The notes under the pieces are model-generated. The model saw nothing but the letters and a program-made list of their open reading frames with translations. It had not been told where the DNA came from and made no database searches. A stretch of 64,000 nt of DNA from positions 62,001 to 126,000 of the forward strand of contig JAIWNE010000081.1 in the NCBI GenBank assembly GCA_025331445.1, in the 5' to 3' direction. Of this stretch, positions 34,201 through 45,590 are shown in pieces (the stretch's first letter is position 1; the number at the start of each line of letters is the position of its first letter). The translations under genes and the position numbers were made by a program. This stretch comes from Blakeslea trispora. Taxonomy: Eukaryota; Mucoromycota; Mucoromycetes; Mucorales; Choanephoraceae.

Positions 34201-35637
34201 ATGTTGATGATTGTTGCTGATACTTTATTACGATAAACATGTACAACTATCGATTGTCTTGATAAAAGAAGAAATGGATCACTCTTTTAGAGTCTACAAT
34301 TAATCTCTCTATTCCTTCTTATGACTTCTCAACAAGTGATTCTATTTCACCATTAAGTCCAATATCTATTTCAAAGGCTTTGTAACTGTTTGTTTATACT
34401 GTTGATTTCGCTTAGTCTCAAAATTGAATTCTAATATATGACACTAACAGTTCTTAAAAAGACTATCAAACATTTCATCCTTATTTAGTGAGAGTCATTA
34501 GCAAAAGATAAATTAGCGATTTGATAGGAATTGGAATCAGTTCTCTTTTTATTTTATTTTTTCCTTTTGACTACCTTTTAGTTTACATATAATTCTTTCT
34601 TCCTTTTCAGACGTCTCTCTAACTTGCCGTTTCTAGTCTCACACCTACATCAGACTTTTCCATCTTATTTATGCTTCATTTTCGCCCATGAATGGCAACT
34701 TGACTTAGTCCATCCTATATAATCTCACTTTATGTAGAAATGATAGTAGTTTTTTTATTTATTTAGCTGCTGGAATGTCTTTATTCATTTTACCAAATAT
34801 TGTTTGCCTTATAGACACTTACAGCAATAACGGGTCCTTCTCCATGTGCTCATGTTGCTTCATGATGGTGATGAGAGATCTCAAGATCGACATTCAGTCA
34901 CGACCGTAACTTTTTTGTACTACTATATTAAAAATTAAAAAAATAAGAACACTCATATCTTCCTTTATCCTTATTATTTGATTTCACAACCATTTTATAT
35001 ACTTCTTTAGCTTTCCACACCTTGTTGTGATTACACAAAAAATTAAAAATTGGCTCTTAACCTTTGGCTGTATAAGTTTAATGGCCTATGCTTCTTTTTC
35101 TTCTCTTTCAGTCTGCTGCCTTTTTCTTATGAAATATCTGAGTTAATCTCAAGAAAACCCTTCCAAATACTTCTTCTTTACCTTTTAAATAAATTTGCAT
35201 ATATACTCTCTATTTTTTTGCACAGATTGTTTCACCTCACTTGGACTATCCCCCCATTTACCATTTTTGTACATATTTTCTGCATAAAATCTGAAATCAA
35301 TCCCCCCATCTAATTATCTCTTCATTTTTACTACTATTTTTTTTCTCTTTTTAGCCAAATCTTTTTCCCACAGATTATTTTTCTTGGTGGTTTTACTTAT
35401 TTTATGGCCTTTGACATGTAAAAAAAACCGAGATCAACTCATCTCCTCGGATCAGCTTCAAACTCGAAAACTAACCTCCCATTACCCTTTATATCACACT
35501 TTGACAAAAAAAACCCTTCCCTTTCATCATTTATTCTCTCTGTATAACTAACCTTCAAAAGCAAAGTGAGTCTAAACTCACTTATTTTATCCTAGACTCA
35601 AATGCTGGGTTTTTTAGAACTCCTCTGCGCTGTGGTG
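29301..35637 (-). mobile_element. Non-autonomous CACTA-like element, copy B
   Basis: Begins CACCACGGCGTAGAGG and ends with the inverse CTCTGCGCTGTGGTG. AAA is on both sides (29298-29300, 35638-35640), a 3-bp duplication, and its removal joins GCA AAT GGT in the Helitron frame. 6337 bp without a gene. The right half (about 32560-35637) matches copy C inverted at 46927-56290 (minus gypsy-3). The left half (29430-31400) matches the 3' arm of copy A. So it carries both arms of the full element with the transposase deleted. A short frame (29722-30000) and A-runs near 31190 are present; nothing else is supported. Confidence 0.87.
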
Positions 35638-35640
35638 AAA

Positions 35641-35957
35641 TGGTGTCTTGAAATGCTCTAAGAGATTTCCCTAGACATTCACTGAGCAAACTGTCATCTC
35701 TGATGATGGTTATCCTTTGTACAAAAGGGCAAGGTCTACTGATCCCAGCACACAATATTCTATTCGCAATCCCTTGGGATCAATTCTCATCGACAATAGA
35801 TGGATTGTACCATACAACCCATACCTCTCAAAGAAGTTTAAAGCGCACATAAATGTTGAATGCTGCCAAAGCGTAAAAGCCATCAAGTACATAAACAAAT
35901 ACGTTTATAAAGGATCGGATAGAACGACGTTGAAATTGAGCGATACTGAGAACGAGA
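35641..35957 (+). pseudogene. Helitron RepHel, two-tyrosine motif part
   Basis: Frame has KCSKRFP, a TAG at about 35669-35671, then TVISDDGYPLYKRARS and HINVECCQSVKAIKYINKYVYKG. The KYINKYVYKG stretch is the Rep tyrosine motif 3. It ends at TENE(I), where gypsy-2 enters; ERHLQGRYIG follows at 40938. Confidence 0.85.
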
Positions 35958-36835
35958 TGTGATATTTGCAGTCTCAAATAGATTCAATGAGAGGGAACTC
36001 GATTTTTTTATTAAAAAGAAAGAGAGGGAACTAATTCTACTGCAAGTCCATGTTGTGTTTATATATTATTTCTATCTCGGTTTCAATCAATCACTCCGTT
36101 ATAATTTTATCTGTATGAGCAGTTTTCCTACTAGGATGACTGGTCACCTTAATGGAAAGATGGCTGTAGCCAGATTTCATCCCCCGCCTTGAATAAGGTG
36201 GAGATATATTGTTTACTTGATTTATATCTTGGAGAGATAATAATTATGCTCGACAAGATATGTTTTAATCTTGATTAGTGTTTCAATATATCAGGCATAA
36301 CTGTTTCATACTTGTTCACTTGTTTCGTTAGATGTTTAGATCAGTTTAGATTAGGTGATAAGGATAGACAAGCCCTTTGTAATTATGTCTCAGAACTATC
36401 TTTATCCAAGTAATGATTTAGTCTTTTCTTATAATGAAATCTCTAGAATCATTGCTTGTTTTGTTAGATGCTGCTACCTTGGTATTATAAGGCCTATGCA
36501 ACCATCCTGCTATCACATGTATCATGTCATATAGCCATTTCAAGTATTGATGAAAAGAGAGTCAATGAATATAAATCTGATCATGCTTTCAATGTGTTAG
36601 CTAGGCACATTGAACGCTTTATATATCATATCATCGCTTTTTACCAATGCTTGTTAGATGTTTGATTTCAGGATTACCTCTGGTAATATCTGAAATGATT
36701 TTAGTTTTCCAACTTTGTGAACATTATTTGATTTATTGCTATTTTGACATTATCTGTCAAAATAACCTTTGATGATGATTAATTGAATTTCCGATTATAA
36801 GTCGTTCTGGCTTCTATATATGCCCAAATACGACA
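35958..36835 (-). repeat. gypsy-2 3' LTR
   Basis: Followed (inside the element, on the minus strand) by a polypurine tract TCTAGGGGGGGCAT at 36836-36849, which abuts the LTR as expected for plus-strand priming. Confidence 0.9.
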
Positions 36836-37181
36836 ATGCCCCCCCTAGACGGGTATCGAGGGTTGATTAAAATAACGTAGATGCACGTCGATAATTTATA
36901 GTGTTTGGGTCGGATCACACACGAAGTGCATCCTTATATGTTGAGTCCTGCGTACACAAGTGACTGTGTACTCAAATATCAAAAAAAAAAATTATAATTA
37001 TTTACAAGCGAGTAATCGGCGGACTGCCTCACTTTTTATCGTTTTTTCTTTATGTACAGTGTATGATGGTGTATCAACCAACCATAGTTATTTTGGAAGC
37101 GTGTGCAATCAACCTGTGGACGAAACCGACCAGCGTTGGAGCGAGCACTTCTTTTAAAAGCACCTACAGCAGGGTTATGTG

Positions 37182-38340
37182 TTACTGCTTTTGTATGGTT
37201 GCTAGTTTTACGATAAGTTTTGTCATTCGCGTCACATCAGCCTGATGATCTGTAGACGATTCAATGTTTTCTTTGATTACATCACTAATGGTATCTACCA
37301 TGTGAGCCATATTGCTTCTAGGATATGATGGGTCCCAGATGCTTTGTATATTAAGAGGATCAGTGAAATGATCAGCTGGTAGCCAACTATCATCTTCAGC
37401 TGTATGATTTTTCCAACGCGTTTTATGTTCACGATGGTTAGGTTCACCACAATGATCGACGATAGCGTCAAATTCGAAGACTTCTTCCTTCGCAATTACT
37501 TCATCTTGCGATACCAACTTCATTTCTGAAGGAGTAGAATCACGAGGGAGGATTAAGCCTATTTCATCGTGTAGTGTGTAAATATTGTGCTCAGTTTCTC
37601 TTACGACAGAATATGGTCCTTCGTAGATTGGAGCAAGTGATTTTTAGGTACCTTTCTTTCGTACCATTACCATGCTACCGACCGGAAAGTTGATCAAGCG
37701 ATGATTTTTATCAAAATGTCTTTTGCGTCATTTTGTTATATTGATATGTGCGATCTTTTATCGCGGGGAATACAATATCTGACATATAGTCGATACGATT
37801 CAGTAGTTCATCATTTGTCATTGGTTCAATCGAATCCATCGATTCCGAGAGAAGGGGTAATTCGTTTGTCATTCTTCGAGCAAACATGAGGTTGAAAGGG
37901 CTCGTTAAAAGTCTTTTGGATATTTTACAGTTGATCATGAGTTGTAGAAGTTTAATCCGTACATCCCATTCTTCTTCCGACATACCCAAAATCAGCTTCT
38001 TTAGCAGACGCCTGACGTTTTGGACAGCTCTTTCAGCGCCACATTACTTTGATTGTAATAGGCCGTACTCAAACGTTTGTCGATTTTCATTGCTTCACAG
38101 AGTTCATCCATGATAGCATTTTTATGTTCAGTTCTATTATCTGAATTGAGAATTTGAAGGCATCCTTCACTGGGATTATGTCCTTCACTATCCTTTCGTC
38201 TTCAGGGTTATAGTTCTTATTGATATTAGATGTATTAGCATCTGTGTTCAGAATTGCTAACATTTTTACGTTGTTAATGTGATCACTAGAGTCTATCAAG
38301 ACAGATTTTTCAAATCATTTTCTGTCCAACTCTCCATATT
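37182..38340 (-). pseudogene. gypsy-2 integrase remnants and chromodomain
   Basis: Pieces in different frames. DNRTEHKNAIMDEL (around 38090-38140) resembles the second integrase block. STAYYNQSNVALKELSKT aligns with the usual NG..E..(V/N)KT block but the glutamate position reads K. LLTSPFNLMFARR is at about 37890. The chromodomain is at 37523-37182 (FEFDAIVDHCGEPNHREHKT...W). Frame changes and stops (for example at 37640 and 38045) exclude function. Confidence 0.72.
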
Positions 38341-38491
38341 GTCACATACCGAACTATTGTGATTTTAGCCATTAATGACAAGGTCATTCAATGAATTTAC
38401 TTCTCCATTTTGATAGTTGTATGGTATAGCCAGCTTTTTCAAAACTGCAGCTGCATCTTTTTTTATTGACTCGTATCAGTCATTTTTTTTT

Positions 38492-40045
38492 TCACTTATT
38501 TTGTTGACTGCCATTTTGTTGCCACATAGCTTTTTTTGCCAAGTATGGCTTGCAGGTCTCCAAGTGACGAGGAGAGAAAGGTTCTATTTTACAGTGACCA
38601 CACAGAGGTACCGTAGGTTGGTAAGCTTTGTGGTAAATTGTTTTATGCCTTTTGGCATTCTGTTGTTGTTGTTGATCCAGATGGGATCGGTCATCTCTTT
38701 TGCGATCTTCTCGCTCTTCGTTTTTAGCAGCCTTTGGTGCCAGTGAGAGGTACAATGCTTCTTGTATGTCTCCAATATGTTTTTCAAGGAATTTAAATAA
38801 ACTCGCAAGGCTTTCTGGGTAATGTGTATTACCTGAACTTTCATAGTTCGCCTTTAATGATTTTTCTACTTCTTCCTTTGTAACGGGTAGAAGTGATTCA
38901 ATAAATGAAGCCGTTTGGATGACACCATAATTATACTTAATGGGCAAACGGTTGAAAGCTTCCAGGTATCTGTCGATATAATCCCGGATGGTCTCACTTT
39001 TTCCTTGTTTGATATTGATATATCTACGGATTTTCTTTGTATCATTTATATCGCCAAAGCGGTCGATGATTGCTTGTTTAACTTGGTCCCATTTCACATG
39101 ATCATCAAGTACGTTGATATGGTTTTGATACCAACGCATATGCTTATTATTTCTTCCGTAGAGGAAAGAAGTGGTCAAATATTTTTTCCAATCAACATCT
39201 ATGTTGATATCGTTAATTTTCATCGTCAACTCAAAAGCAGAGATGAATCCTTCAGCATTTGCATGCGCAGTTCGATTGTCTGTCTTTGTATCAGCAGGGT
39301 CATCAATAAACTGGAAGATAGGTATTTCATTTTTGTTGATCTGATTTTTGATCGTTTTAGAATTATTATCAGCGTTCTTACTGTCATTCTTATTTTTGTT
39401 TACTAAGAGATTTTTCAACTTCTCAAGTTGTTCAATTAGTACATTGAGTTTTTGTAGTTCCTCAATGTTGTCACACTCAAGCGTGGCTTCGAAGAGTAAA
39501 TTAATTTTGTTTTGGTACCGTTGAACCAATTTTTCTTCAGTTATTTTAGGAGTAACTGGGTAGTTCATCTCCATATTATTTTGATATCTGCCCGTATCTA
39601 TGTCGGCCACAGATTGTTTTTCTTCAATAACCAACCTTTGCATATTGGTATTGTTCATTTGCTCATTTAAGTTACTTTCTTCGTAACCAGAGTTATTTTG
39701 TTCATTGAAATCACTTTTTTCGTAATTCAAGTTATTTTGGTAATCAGCCGAATTTTTGTTTTCAGCGTGATTAAATGTTATACTTTCATTATCAGCCATG
39801 GGAATACCAGCAGGGGAAGCACTACCAGAGGCAGCGCGAACAGGCAAAGCCACCGAGGAAGACACATCGTCCATTTCGATGTCTTGATCCTTGTCAAAGT
39901 CAAGGTCCAAGGCACCCATACCAGACTCGCGGAAGAGTCTCTTGTTTTCCCTAGCCACGCGCTTTTCTTGGGGAGAAGCAGGGGCCAAAACAGGAGAGGG
40001 GTTGTTGCTAGCGGAAGCAGTAGAATCGTTGTTGAAGGTCTTCAT
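38492..40045 (-). CDS. gypsy-2 gag polyprotein (517 aa)
   Basis: ATG at 40045 is 9 bases inside the 5' LTR edge. Low-complexity start with acidic DKDQDIEMDD, glutamine/asparagine-rich centre, then a gag/capsid-like domain (WKKYLTTSFLYGRNNKHMRWY and IRDYIDRYLEAFNRLPI, about residues 285-410). A C-terminal finger CGHCKIEPFSPRHLETC precedes the stop at 38492. Unbroken, unlike everything downstream. It could form particles able to package the element's own RNA while RT and integrase come from another copy. Confidence 0.8.
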   Translation of the reverse strand: MKTFNNDSTASASNNPSPVLAPASPQEKRVARENKRLFRESGMGALDLDFDKDQDIEMDDVSSSVALPVRAASGSASPAGIPMADNESITFNHAENKNSADYQNNLNYEKSDFNEQNNSGYEESNLNEQMNNTNMQRLVIEEKQSVADIDTGRYQNNMEMNYPVTPKITEEKLVQRYQNKINLLFEATLECDNIEELQKLNVLIEQLEKLKNLLVNKNKNDSKNADNNSKTIKNQINKNEIPIFQFIDDPADTKTDNRTAHANAEGFISAFELTMKINDINIDVDWKKYLTTSFLYGRNNKHMRWYQNHINVLDDHVKWDQVKQAIIDRFGDINDTKKIRRYINIKQGKSETIRDYIDRYLEAFNRLPIKYNYGVIQTASFIESLLPVTKEEVEKSLKANYESSGNTHYPESLASLFKFLEKHIGDIQEALYLSLAPKAAKNEEREDRKRDDRSHLDQQQQQNAKRHKTIYHKAYQPTVPLCGHCKIEPFSPRHLETCKPYLAKKAMWQQNGSQQNK

Positions 40046-40054
40046 TGAAAAAAT

Positions 40055-40932
40055 TGTGATATTTGCAGTCTCAAATAGATTCAATGAGAGGGAACTCGAT
40101 TTTTTTATTAAAAAGAAAGAGAGGGAACTAATTCTACTGCAAGTCCATGTTGTGTTTATATATTATTTCTATCTCGGTTTCAATCAATCACTCCGTTATA
40201 ATTTTATCTGTATGAGCAGTTTTCCTACTAGGATGACTGGTCACCTTAATTGAAAGATGGCTGTAGCCAGATTTCATCCCCCGCCTTGAATAAGGTGGAG
40301 ATATATTGTTTACTTGATTTATATCTTGGAGAGATAATAATTATGCTCGACAAGATATGTTTTAATCTTGATTAGTGTTTCAATATATCAGGCATAACTG
40401 TTTCATACTTGTTCACTTGTTTCGTTAGATGTTTAGATCAGTTTAGATTAGGTGATAAGGATAGACAAGCCCTTTGTAATTATGTCTCAGAACTATCTTT
40501 ATCCAAGTAATGATTTAGTCTTTTCTTATAATGAAATCTCTAGAATCATTGCTTGTTTTGTTAGATGCTGCTACCTTGGTATTATAAGGCCTATGCAACC
40601 ATCCTGCTATCACATGTATCATGTCATATAGCCATTTCAAGTATTGATGAAAAGAGAGTCAATGAATATAAATCTGATCATGCTTTCAATGTGTTAGCTA
40701 GGCACATTGAACGCTTTATATATCATATCATCGCTTTTTACCAATGCTTGTTAGATGTTTGATTTCAGGATTACCTCTGGTAATATCTGAAATGATTTTA
40801 GTTTTCCAACTTTGTGAACATTATTTGATTTATTGCTATTTTGACATTATCTGTCAAAATAACCTTTGATGATGATTAATTGAATTTCCGATTATAAGTC
40901 GTTCTGGCTTCTATATATGCCCAAATACGACA
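40055..40932 (-). repeat. gypsy-2 5' LTR
   Basis: Nearly identical to 35958-36835. The LTR end is only 9 bases from the gag ATG, leaving no room for a standard tRNA primer site. Confidence 0.92.
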
Positions 40933-40937
40933 CGGGA

Positions 40938-43318
40938 TTGAAAGACATCTTCAAGGTCGCTACATCGGTCCCACTGAAGCTTTTACTCGCATATTTGAGT
41001 ACAAAATCCACGAAGAACATCCGACAGTTACACTTTTAGCATTACATCTCCCCGATCAGCAGCCAGTTTACTTTTCTGAGGATGCCACTCCTTCTGAGCT
41101 CCGAGACACTCTTGCCAAAAGTCGCACTATGCTAATGGCATACTTTGTCTATTACCAAAACAATCCAACTGCTCAAAAATATCTGTATCAAGACTTTCCG
41201 CAGTATTTTATTTGGGATAAGAAAGATAGAGTGTGGAAGCATCGACAAAGAGGATTTGCCATTGGTAGAGTACCATATTGTAGCCCACAATCTGGCGAAC
41301 GTTTTTACCTTCGATTGCTTTTAACAAACGTAGCTGGATCAAAGTCTTTTGAAGATCTTCGAAGTGTAGATGGCGTACAGTGTGAAACATTCATGCAGGC
41401 TTGCTTAAGACTTCACTTGATAGAGAATGATCAGGAATGGAGTCATTGCTTTAATGAAGCTGTCATGTTTTCAACTGGCAGTTCTCTTCGCAACCTTTTC
41501 GTCACTGCTTTGACTTTTGGTCAATTGATTGATCCAGCATTGCTTTGGGAAGAATTTTGTCTCGACATCTGTGATGATTTAGCTCATAAGCTACGAACTC
41601 TGTTTCCAGACCAACTTCACGAAAAGTATACAGTAACTGATGACAGCCTGTTTTACAAAGGTCAATCTAAATGTGATTATGGCTTATTTCTGTTGGACGA
41701 ACAACTCGGCCGCCTTGGTTCATCTTTAGAGACATGTGACATGCCAGCATACAAGAATGATTGGACTAATGATCTCGAAGTACTGGCCAATTCACAAAGG
41801 GCATCTTCAAACAGATTGATAAATGAGCAACTTGCATATGATGTCGAATTTGAAAAAGCAGCTTATGAATCGAAATATGCTCTTTTTAACCAAGACCAAA
41901 GAAATGCTTTTGATACCATTGTGAATGGTATTGAGTCTTCCGTAGCAGACAGTACAATTTCATCTGACTCTTAATACGTCTGCTATTTTCTTCATGGTCC
42001 AGCAGGTACTGGTAAAACCTTTGTCTACAATGCTCTTTGCAACTACTTTCGTAGTCAAGAAAAATTTGTTCTGTGCGTTGCATCTTCTGGTATTGCATCT
42101 TTGCTTCTTTCTGGTGGTCGTACGTCTCATTTCAGATTCAAGATACCTATAACAATCAAAGAGACTTCCCTCTGTCACATAACAAAGAAAGGTCGTCTAG
42201 CTGATTTGTTAAGAAGAACAACTCTGATTATTTGGGATGAGGTACCGATGCAAAACAAACTTTGTTTTGAAGCTGTTGATAGAAGTTTAAAAGATGTATG
42301 TGGTAACGATAAGCTGTTTGGCGGTATACCTGTTGTGTTGGGTGGAGATTTTGCTCAAATCCCTCCGGTTATCAAAAATGGTAATCGTGCAATGATTGTT
42401 GATGCCTCGATTAAAAACTCATACATTTGGTCAAGAATAACCATCTTACAGCTTCGCATTAACATGCGTGTCCGAGGAACAACCTCTAATGATGCTCACT
42501 TTAAGAAATGGCTTGATTTGATTACGTACCATCCGAGCTTTCAAAACCAAAAAATTTCTGTTCCGGATTATATATCACAAACACTTTCACTTGACAAGTT
42601 GATTTCAAAGATATATCCTAAACAAGATCTTGATCAATCATTAGAAAATCCTAACTTCTTTTTCAAATCAGCTATTTTGACTACACAAAACACAGTTGTT
42701 GATAGCTTAAACCAAATGGTGTTGGACCTCATGCCTGGGGATTCAATAACCTTGCTCTCTGCCGATACTGCTGATACATCAGAACAAGAAAATGACGAAG
42801 TACATCGCTTAGCTCCGGAGTATCTTCAAACTCTCAACCCTCCAAACTTTTCACCTGCAAAGCTTACATTGAAAAAGGGATGTATTGTTATGTTATTAAG
42901 AAACTTAAATCCTCAAAAAGGTTTATGCAACGGTACAAGGCTTATTGTCAAAGATATCCTTTCGTACACGCTAATAGTCTCTGTATTGCAAGAATGTGGT
43001 TCAGAAAGCGAACAAATAGAAGTAATTCCTCGAATTCAACTATCAACATTAGAAAATGAATACCCCTTTATCCTTACACGAAAGCAATTCCCTGTCAAGC
43101 TAAGCTTTGCGATGACTATCAATAAGTCACAAGGCCAATCATTAGAAAATGTTGGAATTGATCTGCGCAACCCTACTTTTACTCATGGACAACTATATGT
43201 TGCTCTATCAAGGTCAACTAACCTAAAGGGAATTCATATTCTTCATCAACCAAACTCTGATAACACTAACTATAGCAAAATAGAAAACATCATTTATCCT
43301 GAACTACTTTTGAATTAA
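40938..43318 (+). pseudogene. Helitron RepHel, C-terminal part with PIF1-like helicase
   Basis: Continues from 35957: ERHLQGRYIGPTEAFTRIF, the DUF6570-like/linker region, then the helicase. Walker A is HGPAGTGKTFVYN (about 41995). Walker B-like is LIIWDEVPM (about 42230), then GGDFAQIPPV (motif III), LRINMRV, and the C-terminal MTINKSQGQSLENVGI and YVALSRST (motifs V/VI), ending at 43318. A TAA at 41972-41974 separates the linker from the helicase. In life it would unwind the donor DNA during rolling-circle-like transposition. Confidence 0.9.
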
Positions 43319-43359
43319 ATAAATTACATCCATTTTAGACTCTAAGTAAACTCAGCTAT

Positions 43360-43418
43360 AGGGATCAAGACCGCAGGCGACGACGGCTGTAAGCGAGCGT
43401 AGCGAGTAGGTCGGCTAG
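43360..43418 (+). other. Helitron 3' terminus
   Basis: GC-rich segment with short pairing possibilities (CAGGCGACGACGGCTG can fold with mismatches), followed by CTAG at 43415-43418 and T. It matches the CTRR|T rule for Helitron ends. It lies 97 bases after the helicase stop. Confidence 0.6.
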
Positions 43419-43492
43419 TTCCTCTTACTACAAAGATGATTACAATTTAAAACAAGAGGTATATCAATCACGCAACTCTCTTAAAAATTTAC

Positions 43493-45566
43493 CTTGGCCA
43501 TTTTGGTACAATATGTGCCATCGTTCATGAACTTCTGTCAAGGGAATGCAGCCATAGGTCTTAATTGCTTTGACAAGAGTATGCTTACAAGGAAGCCTGA
43601 GGCAATTCTTTGTATAGCAAGAGCAGTCATCGTCATCAAGTTTGCCGGCTTCTTCCAAAGCTAGCCCTTTGATCAATTGGTTCTTGATCTTAACCAAGGC
43701 AAAAGCAGTTACTCTTCTTACTAAGGGCTGAAGAAGATCGTAGACAGGGCTCAATACAACTTCTTTTCTCACAGTGAGACTTTCTTTTTCTTGCTGGTGG
43801 TTTCTGTAATTCTCCTAATAATATTTTAGTATTATGTAACTTATAGAAAGCTGTCAAATTCATCTTACTCTAATTTGGTACCACTTATCAATTGTCTCAG
43901 TAACAGAACCAATGAAGCCTTTTGAGTTCCTATTGAAATGCTGAATAGCAGCATGAGTTCCTTCTACCCGGTTGGTGGTACGGCAGCCCATGTGTAAATA
44001 TTGATCAACATCCAAAGAAATCCAATGCTTTCTCTGAGTAAGCATTCTAAAGGTATGCAGTAGTATGTTAATAAGTCTTCAAACAAATAATTTCTGTTGA
44101 CTATTTACCCATTCATATATTCCATCAAATCATCAGTTCCACCTGCCTTTAACAACCCTTCTTCTTCCATCAGGCTTCTGTACCTTTGCATGTATCATTT
44201 AGCTGCTCCTCCGTTTTACAGCTCAAAGCAAGTTCATTGATAATGAAACTCAATTTCTCGCGTCTATCCTCGAGTTTCTCTTTGTCTATAATGAATAGTT
44301 TTTAGAATTGATTACAAACGAGGAGCAAAATAAATACCTTTCAACGAAAGCATGTTTTCAATGAACTTTTTCATAAAGTTGTGCTTTATGTGCACATAGC
44401 ACAAGACATTTAAGGATTCAAGGAATACTTCTTTAATAGCATGTCTTATGCTGGCATCATTATCCGTCACAAATACCTTTGGGAGTTCATTGCTTGAACC
44501 TTCCGGCCAAGCAGTATTTCGAAGGGCTTTCAAGGCCCACAAGTAACTTTCTCTAGTCTCTCTATCCAGCCAAGCAGCAGCAACAGGAATAGTAGCAAGC
44601 TGGTTTCCTTTTTGTTTTCCTTCTCTGGAAGCCAGAGTGCTAGGAACAACAAAGTTGAGCAGCTTCATTTTCTGCTTGTTGGAGTTATAGGTTGTGTCTA
44701 AGACAACAGCTTCAGGGAAGCGACACAACTCTTCGACGGCATTGTTGTGGATGAAGAAAATTGAGTTGACCCTGTTCTCTTCATCTACGCGATAGCTAAC
44801 ATGATAGCCTTTGTCCTGAAGATGTCTGATAAAATCAGACATATTTTCATCGTTTCTAGTAATCAGCTGCTTCATGTTGTCGAGATCCTTTTTGATGATG
44901 TTGTTCACACCAAGAAGTCCCAAGAACTGTATCATATAGATTTAAGCATTAGTAAAAGATGTTTGTATCTAGTCCAAAAAGATAAATTCCTCTTACCCCC
45001 AAAGTCTCAGAGGATGTCTTTGTACGGAGCAATTCTACAGCAATTCCATAGTTCTCAGGATTCAATGTTCTAGCAGCATGGTAACTAGTAGGATTTTTGG
45101 CCAACTGGTGGTTGTGTGCGGAATCTGAGTGCTTGATAAGAAATTTGCCAGTCTTCTTTACTACATAGCCGTAGAAATAACAGGGACAATCCAATTTTGT
45201 AAGCGAGCTGTTGACATTGTCGGAAGACCCATTTTCGATTACGGCAGTGGCTTTCTTTCCAGTTCGGTACTTTCCACTGTGAACACAAGCCATAGTCAAA
45301 CGACCGGTCTTCAAGTCCGAGGTCTTTGTTACCATGGGGCAGTTATGCTTGAGACCAAGGTTCATAGCTGCAGTGCGAGCTGAATCCAAACTGTCAAACA
45401 TTGAGCCTGGGCTAAATTTGTCTTCGAATTCAACAGTTAACCGGTTATAAGCAGGATCTTTCTTGTAATCCTCGAGATCAACAAACATATCAGTAGTACT
45501 TCTGGATTCGCTTTGGATATTCAAATTTGTATCTACAGTACAATCTATGGTTTCTGTATCGCTCAT
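43493..45566 (-). pseudogene. MULE-2 transposase (FAR1-like region, MULE core, SWIM finger)
   Basis: ATG 45566 (MSDTETIDCTVD). Zinc region CPMV...DCPC...SAHNHQ. Core D in VVLDTTYNS, D in FVTDNDASI, E in TNRVEGTHA. SWIM finger CSC...LPCKH. Introns are after LG (donor 44996) and after LK (donor 44337), with further ones near 44050 and 43850. A one-base frame change near 44205, before YMQRYRSLMEEEG, disables it. The last exon here ends QNGQG at a donor (43492), and the OTU exon lies across the Helitron at 21280. MULE-1 is a clear relative with the same exon plan. Confidence 0.85.
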
Positions 45567-45590
45567 GTTTGAATTCAAGTTGCAAAAGGT

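Larger units (their letters stand above)
35958..40932 (-). mobile_element. Deletion-derivative gypsy element (gypsy-2) with gag but no RT
   Basis: LTRs of 878 bp at 35958-36835 and 40055-40932 differ at only one site that I noticed (G/T near 36153/40250). TG...CA ends. The 5-bp target is CGAGA (35953-35957) and CGGGA (40933-40937), one base apart. Only 3.2 kb lies between the LTRs: an open gag, decayed integrase pieces and a chromodomain. No protease, RT or RNase H. Confidence 0.9.
21330..43418 (+). mobile_element. Helitron (Rep/helicase type), three nested inserts
   Basis: Encodes one RepHel polypeptide on the plus strand in four pieces (21674-23176, 28960-29300, 35641-35957, 40938-43318). 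The 3' end is placed at CTAG (43415-43418) followed by T, after a GC-rich stretch, as expected for Helitrons. The 5' end is not certain; it lies somewhere between about 21310 and 21545 in a region with duplicated GC-rich hairpins. It is inserted in MULE-2, probably in an intron (donor at 43492). Without inserts it would be about 5 kb. Confidence 0.82.
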
